From Bacteroidota bacterium (GTDB lineage Bacteria > Bacteroidota > Bacteroidia > Cytophagales > Cyclobacteriaceae): a DNA stretch of 5,282 nucleotides. Positions within the stretch are counted from its first letter, which is position 1; the number at the start of each line of letters is the position of its first letter. Under the pieces are notes generated by a model that was not told the origin of the DNA, searched no databases, and saw only the letters and a program-made list of their open reading frames with translations. This document shows positions 1 to 5,282 of this stretch, in pieces. The DNA is taken from the NCBI GenBank assembly GCA_027297025.1, contig JAPUIM010000314.1, forward strand, positions 1 to 5,282, read 5' to 3'. The position numbers and the translations under genes were made by a program.

Positions 1-1667
1 GATAGGGTTTGTATCGCGTAGATCAAATAGTCCAAATACTGGATTTCAGCAATGGGTTTTAGTCCTCGCATAGCCAATCCTATACCCTCTCCAATGATAG
101 CAGACTCCCTTATTCCGGTGTCCATGACTCTCAATTCGCCATGTTTTTTTTGCAAACCTGCAAAAGCCTGATTGACATCGCCAATCTTACCCACATCTTC
201 ACCAAATGCAACCACCCGCGGATCATTGGTCAATGCAGCATCAAAATTTGCCTGTAATATTTCCCGGCCATCCACTAATTTGGATTGTTCAGAGTAAACT
301 GGCTTGATCTCGGAAATATTAAGGGCCGATTCAGGGGATTGACTATAAAGATAAGAACTGTAGCGATCATAGTTTAGCTCCATTGTCTTCTCTAACCATT
401 GCTGTAATTCGGTTTTGGCTTCAACTTTTTCCTTTCTTACCAGCCGCAACGCCTTTTTAACTGTACCTACGGTGTCCATCCTTATAGGCGCCAAGGTTTT
501 TTCAAGTCCTACCTTTAGATTTCCTATCAACTGTCCATTGACGCTTTGTTGACTCAATCTTTCCATAATGAGACAGGCTTCGCGTTGCTCCGATTTAATG
601 TCAGCTATAAACTCTTTCCAAGCTTTATTTTTGGCATCCTTGGCACTTTGTTTAGCTTCAATTTCGATTAGGTCCAATTGCTCGGCAGCAACCAAATCCT
701 GATCCAAAATCCATTCCCGCATTTTGCTTATGCAATCGAACTCCTTCTCCCATTCCAATCTTCTAGTAGATTTATACCTTTCATGAGAACCCGAGGTTGA
801 ATGCCCTTGAGGCTGGGTCATTTCTTTTACGTGAATCATCACCGGCACGTGTTCATTTCTGGCAATTTTCTCGGCCTTCTTAAATGTTTTATATAAAGCA
901 TCATAATCCCACCCCTTTACCACGAAAATCTCATAGCCAGGACCATCCTTATTTCTGCGGAAGCCCTCCAAGGCCTTGGAGATATCTTGTTTGGTAGTGT
1001 GGTACTTTTGAGGTACCGATATACCGTAGTCATCATCCCAAATACAGATAATCATAGGAATCTGTAATACTCCAGCGGCATTAATGGACTCCAAAAAAAT
1101 ACCCTCAGAGGTGGAGGCATTGCCGATAGTACCAAATGCTATTTCATTACCATTAATGGAAAAATCAACATAATCTTTTAATTCTGGGTTTTGCCTGTAT
1201 AGCTTTGAAGCGTAAGCCAAGCCCACTAATCTTGGCATCTGGGCGGCAGTGCAGGAGACATCGGAAGAGGAATTTTTACGGGAAGTTTGAGGAAGCCATA
1301 ACCCATTGTCATCCAACAATCGCGTGGCAAAATGACCATTCATTAATCGTCCGGCAGAGGCAGGCTCAGCCTTTACATCGGTATGGGCATATAGTTGGGC
1401 AAAGTACTGTTGTACCGTGAGCTCGCCAATGGAAAACATGAAAGTCTGGTCGCGATAATAACCTGAACGAAAATCTCCATTCCTAAATACTTTGGCCATT
1501 GCCACTTGAGCCACTTCTTTCCCATCCCCAAAAATCCCAAATTTGGCTTTACCCATAAATACTTCTTTCCTTCCCAGTAAACTTGCCTCTCGACTTTCAT
1601 TGATTATTCTATAATCGTTTAGAATCTCAGCAATTTTGAGATCGGCTTTTGATATGGTTTTCGTCAC
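1..1667 (-). CDS. Fused alpha/beta E1 subunit of a 2-oxo acid dehydrogenase (thiamine diphosphate-dependent), 3' end cut off
   Basis: This is the E1 component of a branched-chain 2-oxo acid (2-oxoisovalerate) or pyruvate dehydrogenase-type complex. E1 decarboxylates the oxo acid on thiamine diphosphate and passes the acyl group to the E2 lipoyl domain in the cytoplasm. The window holds 555 codons. Residues about 20-300 are E1-alpha: YYRD at 70-73, the thiamine diphosphate motif from G182 to Y214, and a GHSTS loop at 288-292 matching the E1-alpha phosphorylation-loop region. Residues about 300-460 are a charged linker. E1-beta starts near DGRE (466-469), with the cofactor-contacting GEDVG at 489-493 and YLDYL near the cut. 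The remaining C-terminal part of E1-beta lies outside the window. No ATG lies in frame before codon 30, and an in-frame TAG lies upstream, so the start is GTG at 1667 or TTG at 1673. Alpha/beta fusions are common in Bacteroidota. Substrate specificity cannot be read from the sequence, but the branched-chain type is favoured. Confidence 0.93.
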   Translation of the reverse strand, partial: MTKTISKADLKIAEILNDYRIINESREASLLGRKEVFMGKAKFGIFGDGKEVAQVAMAKVFRNGDFRSGYYRDQTFMFSIGELTVQQYFAQLYAHTDVKAEPASAGRLMNGHFATRLLDDNGLWLPQTSRKNSSSDVSCTAAQMPRLVGLAYASKLYRQNPELKDYVDFSINGNEIAFGTIGNASTSEGIFLESINAAGVLQIPMIICIWDDDYGISVPQKYHTTKQDISKALEGFRRNKDGPGYEIFVVKGWDYDALYKTFKKAEKIARNEHVPVMIHVKEMTQPQGHSTSGSHERYKSTRRLEWEKEFDCISKMREWILDQDLVAAEQLDLIEIEAKQSAKDAKNKAWKEFIADIKSEQREACLIMERLSQQSVNGQLIGNLKVGLEKTLAPIRMDTVGTVKKALRLVRKEKVEAKTELQQWLEKTMELNYDRYSSYLYSQSPESALNISEIKPVYSEQSKLVDGREILQANFDAALTNDPRVVAFGEDVGKIGDVNQAFAGLQKKHGELRVMDTGIRESAIIGEGIGLAMRGLKPIAEIQYLDYLIYAIQTL

Positions 1668-1722
1668 TGTCAAAGAAAAAAGATTACCCCAGAACCTTGG
1701 CTAATGAACTGCAGGATCTTAA

Positions 1723-1754
1723 CAAAAATAAAGTAAAAAGGTGAAGGTGTCAAA
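1723..1754 (-). promoter_or_regulatory. Bacteroidota-type promoter candidate for the E1 gene
   Basis: On the minus strand, TTTG (1751-1754) is followed after 20 bases by TATTTTTG (1723-1730). This fits the Bacteroidota primary sigma consensus TTTG, 17-23 bases, TAnnTTTG at every fixed position. Transcription would begin near 1716, giving a leader of roughly 45-50 bases before the GTG/TTG start. The match is seen directly; activity is inferred. Confidence 0.6.
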
Positions 1755-1934
1755 TAGAAGAATTAACCCTGTATTTGATTATTGTTTGATGAATCACGTC
1801 ACAATAATACGAAATATGGGAATTTGTTCATTTTCTAAAACAAACGATTGAATTCAGCAGAAACTAGGAAATTTTATTATGCCACCATTTTTTTTATTAA
1901 ACTTCAGTTTGAAAAAGCATAAGTTTTGAATCAT

Positions 1935-1964
1935 TTTCATATTATACAACACTTATTATATTTG
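1935..1964 (+). promoter_or_regulatory. Bacteroidota-type promoter candidate for ald
   Basis: The sequence TATATTTG at 1957-1964 matches the -7 consensus TAnnTTTG exactly. Eighteen bases upstream lies TTTC (1935-1938), one base off the -33 element TTTG. Transcription would begin around 1970, leaving a short A-rich leader of about 15 bases before the ATG at 1987, with no Shine-Dalgarno sequence, as is common in this phylum. Confidence 0.55.
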
Positions 1965-1986
1965 TAGAGAACAAAACATCAATCCC

Positions 1987-3102
1987 ATGATCATAGGCGT
2001 TCCCAAAGAAATTAAAAGTGATGAAAACAGGGTGGCACTTACACCAGCCGGAGCCAAAGAACTAGTCAAAAGAGGCCACACTGTAAATATCCAGTCAACA
2101 GCCGGTGATGGTAGCGGTTTTAAGAACGAAGAATATGAATATGCTGGGGCCTCCATGCTACCCACAATTGAATCAGTTTACGAATCAGCTGAAATGATAA
2201 TAAAGGTAAAAGAACCTATTGAACCAGAATACAGCCTGATTAAAAAGGACCAACTAATTTTCACTTATTTTCATTTTGCTTCCTATGAACCACTGACAAA
2301 GGCCATGATCAAAAGTCAATCGGTTTGCCTTGCCTATGAAACGGTCGAATTGGATGATCGCAGTTTACCACTTTTGGTGCCCATGTCTGAAGTAGCCGGA
2401 AGAATGGCGGTACAAGAGGGGGCCAAATACCTTGAAAAACCCATGAAAGGAAGGGGAATATTATTGGGAGGGGTTCCCGGTGTAAGTCCGGCGAAAGTAC
2501 TTATTTTAGGTGGTGGTGTGGTAGGAAAACAATCGGCTAAGATGGCGGCAGGAATGGGTGCCGATGTAACTATTCTAGATATAAATCTTTCCCGACTCAG
2601 GTATTTGGCGGATGTGATGGCCGCAAATGTAAAAACATTGATGTCAACAGAATACAGTATCAGGGAGTTAATCCAAACCCACGATCTAATAGTTGGGGCA
2701 GTATTAATTCCAGGAGCCAAAGCCCCCCTTTTGATCACCCGGGATATGTTAAAGACTATGAAACCAGGTACGGTTTTGGTGGATGTAGCGGTTGATCAAG
2801 GAGGTTGTATTGAAACCTGTAAACCTACTACCCATCAGAACCCTACCTATGTCATTGATGACGTGGTTCACTATTGTGTGGCCAACATGCCAGGCGCAGT
2901 ACCTTATACCTCAACCGTAGCCCTTACCAATGCCACTTTACCTTACACCCTGCAATTGGCAGATCAAGGTTGGAAAAAAGCATGTGCCAATAATGCTGAA
3001 TTAAAACTGGGCTTGAATATCATTAATGGGAAAGTGGTTTATAAAGGCGTAGCAGAAGCATTCAACCTGAGCTACGAAGAGGTGGATTCTTTCCTAAACT
3101 GA
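1987..3102 (+). CDS. ald: Alanine dehydrogenase
   Basis: The enzyme (EC 1.4.1.1) reversibly deaminates L-alanine to pyruvate and ammonia with NAD+, linking alanine use to central carbon metabolism in the cytoplasm. The 371 residues match the usual family length of about 370 without gaps at the ends. The N-terminal MIIGVPKEIK is the family start. The key residues fall at the positions known for the Mycobacterium tuberculosis enzyme: R15, K75 (in KVKEP) and H96 (in YFHFA) for substrate, and D270 (in DVAVDQGG) for catalysis. The NAD-binding Rossmann motif GGGVVG lies at 175-180, with the acidic residue D198 at the end of the second strand, which favours NAD over NADP. The conserved NMPGAVP is at 300-306. 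It has its own promoter candidate and no co-directional neighbour close by, so it is probably monocistronic. Its stop lies 2 bases from the end of the opposing nuclease-fold gene. Transhydrogenase alpha and lysine-pathway dehydrogenases are related, but the catalytic set and length fit ald. Confidence 0.97.
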   Translation: MIIGVPKEIKSDENRVALTPAGAKELVKRGHTVNIQSTAGDGSGFKNEEYEYAGASMLPTIESVYESAEMIIKVKEPIEPEYSLIKKDQLIFTYFHFASYEPLTKAMIKSQSVCLAYETVELDDRSLPLLVPMSEVAGRMAVQEGAKYLEKPMKGRGILLGGVPGVSPAKVLILGGGVVGKQSAKMAAGMGADVTILDINLSRLRYLADVMAANVKTLMSTEYSIRELIQTHDLIVGAVLIPGAKAPLLITRDMLKTMKPGTVLVDVAVDQGGCIETCKPTTHQNPTYVIDDVVHYCVANMPGAVPYTSTVALTNATLPYTLQLADQGWKKACANNAELKLGLNIINGKVVYKGVAEAFNLSYEEVDSFLN

Positions 3103-3104
3103 TC

Positions 3105-3548
3105 TCAACTGAATCGGGGCAATTGGGCTTGGAATGAAATTTTCCGGCTAGTGTGGTCTATCTTGCAGCAATAGTGCTTAATACCGTTGGTGACTACTAT
3201 GTAAGGAGCTTTAATAGTATAGTTATAGCCCGCAGCCTGGTCAAAGGCCTTTTGGTTAATACTTACCTTAGACGATTTGCATTCTACCAGCATAAAAGGC
3301 GCTCCCTCCCGGTCAAAAACCAGAATATCAGATCTCTTTTTTAGTTGATTATACTTCAAACCACTTTCCAATTTTAAAAGAGATTTAGGATAATTGAGAT
3401 ACTGATTAAGATATTCAACGAAATTTTGACGTACCCATTCCTCAGGTGTTAAGACTACATATTTTTTCCTAATGGAATCAAAAATTGCTATTTTTCCATC
3501 TCTATTTTTTATTTTGAAGTTATATTCAGGAAGATTTAGCTTTTCCAT
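3105..3548 (-). CDS. Stand-alone HsdR N-terminal-like (PD-(D/E)XK nuclease fold) protein
   Basis: This small protein (147 residues) resembles the N-terminal nuclease domain of type I restriction subunit R, in the family often named type I restriction enzyme R protein N-terminal domain-containing. Visible motifs are an acidic residue E61 (LESGL), the motif II aspartate D74 in RSDILVFD, the E89-x-K91 pair in LVECKSS, and a downstream QxxxY at Q104-Y108. Together these form a complete-looking PD-(D/E)XK active site. There is no helicase or translocase part, and no methylase or specificity gene in the window, so this is not a restriction system as it stands. Proteins of this size occur widely as single genes in Bacteroidota, and their role is not known to me. 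The start at 3548 follows an in-frame TAA by 9 bases and is the only reasonable ATG. The gene converges on ald (2-base gap) and diverges from amn (27-base gap). Confidence 0.85.
   Translation of the reverse strand: MEKLNLPEYNFKIKNRDGKIAIFDSIRKKYVVLTPEEWVRQNFVEYLNQYLNYPKSLLKLESGLKYNQLKKRSDILVFDREGAPFMLVECKSSKVSINQKAFDQAAGYNYTIKAPYIVVTNGIKHYCCKIDHTSRKISFQAQLPRFS
3513..3544 (+). promoter_or_regulatory. Possible promoter of amn inside the start of the opposing gene
   Basis: TTTG at 3513-3516 is followed after 20 bases by TAGCTTTT at 3537-3544, which matches TAnnTTTG except for the last base. Transcription would begin near 3551, about 25 bases before the amn ATG at 3576. The site lies within the first codons of the divergent nuclease-fold gene, where the amn promoter is expected because the gap is only 27 bases. 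AT-rich sequence makes chance matches likely. Confidence 0.4.
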
Positions 3549-3575
3549 ATCGGAAAGTTAGTTAAACATTTTATC

Positions 3576-4346
3576 ATGGAAACCAAATCAGATATAGTAA
3601 GAAACTGGTTACCCCGTTATACTGGGACTCCTCTGAGTCATTTCAGTAAGTATATCTTACTGACAAATTTCCACAACTACATCGAACTATTTGCTGAGAA
3701 ATTTAATGTTGAAATCCTCGGAACAGGTAGACCCATGCAAACTGCTACCGCCAACGAAATTACTATTGTAAATTTTGGAATGGGAAGTGCAATGGCAGCA
3801 ACTGTGATGGACCTGTTAACCGCAGTCAAGCCCAAAGCTATTTTATTCTTAGGAAAATGTGGTGGACTGAAGAAAAAAACCCAGATCGGAGATTTTATTC
3901 TACCAATTGCAGCCATAAGAGGAGATAAAACCAGTGATGATTATTTGCCTCCAGAAATACCTGCATTGCCCTCTTTCCAATTGCTGAGAGCAGTTTCTTC
4001 CATGATCAAAAAAAAGGAACAAGACTACTGGACAGGTACTGTATACACCACCAATCGTCGAGTTTGGGAACATGATTCAAGTTTTAAAAGATATCTTAGA
4101 AAAGTGAGGGCCATGGCTATCGATATGGAAACTGCCACCTTGTTTACCATTGGGTTTGCTAATGAAATACCCCACGGGGCTTTGCTTTTAGTATCGGACA
4201 ATCCTATGATCCCCGAAGGTGTAAAAACTGGAGATAGCGATGAAAAGGTCACTGACGAATTTGTGAAAATGCATCTTGAAATTGGCATTGATTCTCTTCA
4301 GGAATTAATTCACTCAGGTGAGTCGGTAAAACATCTGAGATACTAG
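3576..4346 (+). CDS. amn: AMP nucleosidase, short form
   Basis: The likely reaction is hydrolysis of AMP to adenine and ribose 5-phosphate (EC 3.2.2.4), part of purine turnover in the cytoplasm. The 256 residues belong to the nucleoside phosphorylase/nucleosidase fold (PNP_UDP_1): FGMGS at 67-71 for phosphate or sugar binding, FLGKCGGL at 91-98 in the core strand, AIDMETATLF at 181-190 with the ribose-contacting M184-E185 pair, and the base-side aspartate D208 in LVSDNP. E. coli Amn is about 480 residues and has an extra N-terminal regulatory domain, which is absent here. Short forms annotated as AMP nucleosidase are usual in Bacteroidota. The start ATG at 3576 gives METKSDIVRNW, and no earlier in-frame ATG is seen. 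The gene lies 55 bases upstream of the permease on the same strand, so read-through is possible. Uridine or purine nucleoside phosphorylase are alternatives by fold, but the overall sequence fits the AMP nucleosidase group best. Confidence 0.88.
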   Translation: METKSDIVRNWLPRYTGTPLSHFSKYILLTNFHNYIELFAEKFNVEILGTGRPMQTATANEITIVNFGMGSAMAATVMDLLTAVKPKAILFLGKCGGLKKKTQIGDFILPIAAIRGDKTSDDYLPPEIPALPSFQLLRAVSSMIKKKEQDYWTGTVYTTNRRVWEHDSSFKRYLRKVRAMAIDMETATLFTIGFANEIPHGALLLVSDNPMIPEGVKTGDSDEKVTDEFVKMHLEIGIDSLQELIHSGESVKHLRY

Positions 4347-4384
4347 CACTACAAGTAATATCAACTACATTAATTCTCATACAA

Positions 4385-4400
4385 TAAAAGATATCTTGTA
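4385..4400. repeat. Imperfect palindrome just before the permease start
   Basis: A perfect 10-base palindrome, AAGATATCTT (4388-4397), extends to 16 bases with one mismatched pair and ends one base before the ATG at 4402. It could be an operator or a weak hairpin over the start, or chance in AT-rich DNA. No G/C-rich stem or T-run follows, so it is not a terminator for amn. Confidence 0.3.
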
Positions 4401-4401
4401 A

Positions 4402-5282
4402 ATGGAATCATTGCTTCTATATAAACCCCATTTTGTAATCGCTATTATTACCGTGGCTTTTTACCTCATTTACAAGGAGATCCTAAGGCCATCAATAAGC
4501 ATGTTGGCAGCTATTTTGGTTTTCATAGGTAGCGGAATCTTGGAGCCTAGTGATCTATTAAGGGGATTTTCCAACGAAGCTATAGCCAGTATTGTCTTAC
4601 TGATCATCATCACAGTGGGATTGAGAAATAATTTTAATATAGAATTGTTTTTGGATAACTTGTTTCGAGGAGCTAAAACTTATAAAGGCTTTTTGTTTAG
4701 GATGATGACTCAAGTGGCCATTTTGTCATCGTTTGTAAATAACACTCCAGTGGTAGTGATGATGACCCCTTATGTGTTTAACTGGGGCAAAAGAAATAAC
4801 ATTTCTCCCTCCAAACTACTTATCCCCCTCTCCTTTGCCACAATATTTGGTGGTATGATCACTTTAATTGGCACTTCTACCACACTGGTTTTAAACGGGT
4901 TTCTCATTGATTTTGAACTAACTACTTTAGATATAGGAGGTCTTTTCATTACGGGAATAGCGGTAACTATTACCGGTATAATATTTATCGTTTTTATTGG
5001 CCATAAACTTCTTCCCGATAGAAAAGATATCATCGAAAAATTTGAGTCCAACTTAAGGGAGTACCTGGTAGAGACCAAATTGGTGCCTGATTCCAAGCTC
5101 ATTGGAAGATCAGTTATTGCAGGTGGGCTTGGAAATTTTAAGGGAATGTATTTGGTGGAAATCATAAGGGAAAATAAAATTCTATCACCAGTTGAACCTC
5201 AGGAGATAATTCGGGCCAATGACATCCTCATATTTGCTGGTGATACTGAAAATATTGTAGAAATAGCAAAATCCGGACTTGG
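4402..5282 (+). CDS. SLC13-family permease with TrkA-C (RCK-C) domain, 3' end cut off
   Basis: This is an inner-membrane transporter of the divalent anion/sodium symporter (SLC13/DASS) group; the substrate may be a dicarboxylate, sulfate or another anion and cannot be told from sequence. The window holds 293 codons with no stop. Hydrophobic segments lie at about 11-25, 31-47, 58-74, 100-125, 138-168 and 178-200. The family's substrate- and sodium-binding loop is seen as SFVNNTPVV at 110-118, followed by GTSTTLVL at 157-164. Residues about 215-290 leave the membrane and read as a TrkA-C domain (LIGRSV, then MYLVEIIRENKI, ending DILIFAGDTENI), which typically senses a small ligand. Such proteins usually have about 590 residues with two TrkA-C domains in the middle and a second membrane half, so roughly half is missing at the right edge. 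The ATG at 4402 directly follows an in-frame TAA (4399-4401), so no longer N-terminus is possible. It may be co-transcribed with amn, 55 bases upstream. Confidence 0.9.
   Translation, partial: MESLLLYKPHFVIAIITVAFYLIYKEILRPSISMLAAILVFIGSGILEPSDLLRGFSNEAIASIVLLIIITVGLRNNFNIELFLDNLFRGAKTYKGFLFRMMTQVAILSSFVNNTPVVVMMTPYVFNWGKRNNISPSKLLIPLSFATIFGGMITLIGTSTTLVLNGFLIDFELTTLDIGGLFITGIAVTITGIIFIVFIGHKLLPDRKDIIEKFESNLREYLVETKLVPDSKLIGRSVIAGGLGNFKGMYLVEIIRENKILSPVEPQEIIRANDILIFAGDTENIVEIAKSGL

Larger units (their letters stand above)
1668..1986. other. Divergent intergenic control region between the E1 gene and ald
   Basis: These 319 bases contain no credible gene. The longest short frames, such as a 16-codon one starting near 1879, lack any coding signature. 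The stretch is AT-rich and must carry the promoters of both flanking genes, which point away from each other. One Bacteroidota-type promoter candidate is seen on each side and listed separately. The middle part, about 1760-1920, shows no clear hairpin, repeat or riboswitch, but is long enough for regulator binding. Confidence 0.75.

Noticed and set aside
1787..1803. A CRP-like half-palindrome: on the minus strand TGTGA, six bases, then TCATC.
   Set aside because: Only the first half matches the E. coli CRP consensus, and that consensus cannot be assumed for Bacteroidota.
2334..2738. A 134-codon open frame on the minus strand.
   Set aside because: It is antisense to the catalytic and NAD-binding core of ald and is a mirror of that gene's codon pattern.
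3121..3155. A GGAA...TTCC hairpin-like pair near 3135 as a terminator for ald.
   Set aside because: The stem is only about four pairs, AT-rich, and has no T-run after it.
3105..3548. Reading the HsdR-N-like gene as part of a restriction-modification or new defence system.
   Set aside because: No methylase, specificity, helicase or other defence gene is in the window; the neighbours are housekeeping metabolic genes and base composition does not shift.
3553..3587. A possible minus-strand promoter for the nuclease-fold gene (TTTG, 23 bases, TAACTTTC).
   Set aside because: The -7 element misses its last base, the spacer is at the limit, and transcription would begin at about the ATG itself.
4086..4397. 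The 12-mer AAAAGATATCTT occurs at 4086-4097 inside amn and again at 4386-4397, exactly 300 bases apart.
   Set aside because: One repeated 12-mer is about what chance gives in an AT-rich 5.3-kb sequence, and the flanks do not extend the match.
4770..5165. A 131-codon open frame on the minus strand.
   Set aside because: It lies wholly antisense to the permease, whose frame shows clear SLC13 and TrkA-C motifs, and its own translation shows no recognisable domain.

Overview
The window looks like an ordinary chromosomal segment of a Bacteroidota bacterium, probably of the Cytophagales type. Supporting signs are the fused alpha/beta E1 2-oxo acid dehydrogenase, the short AMP nucleosidase, moderate-to-low GC, starts without clear Shine-Dalgarno sites, and upstream motifs resembling the Bacteroidota promoter (TTTG, about 20 bases, TAnnTTTG). 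The lineage call is inference from gene types, not from a marker gene.

Layout. Positions 1-1667, minus strand: a fused E1-alpha/E1-beta dehydrogenase subunit, cut by the left edge, that begins at a GTG (or TTG) codon. Positions 1668-1986: a non-coding gap between divergent genes, with one promoter candidate facing each way. Positions 1987-3102, plus strand: alanine dehydrogenase (ald) with all its key residues. Positions 3105-3548, minus strand: a 147-residue stand-alone HsdR-N-like nuclease-fold protein, which meets ald tail to tail with 2 bases between them. Positions 3576-4346, plus strand: a short AMP nucleosidase (amn), head to head with the nuclease-fold gene across 27 bases. Positions 4402 to the right edge, plus strand: an SLC13-type permease with a TrkA-C/RCK-C domain, cut by the edge after 293 codons.

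The genes do not form one pathway. The E1 enzyme and alanine dehydrogenase both belong to amino acid and 2-oxo acid catabolism (branched-chain oxo acids or pyruvate; alanine to pyruvate) and share a divergent control region, so co-regulation is possible but unproven. AMP nucleosidase acts in purine turnover, and the permease probably imports a dicarboxylate, sulfate or other anion.

I found no mobile element, CRISPR array, RNA gene or convincing undescribed system. The points most worth a second look are a reciprocal Asp/Asn exchange at the metal-binding positions of the E1 thiamine diphosphate motif, the stand-alone HsdR-N-like protein, and the very tight gene packing around it.
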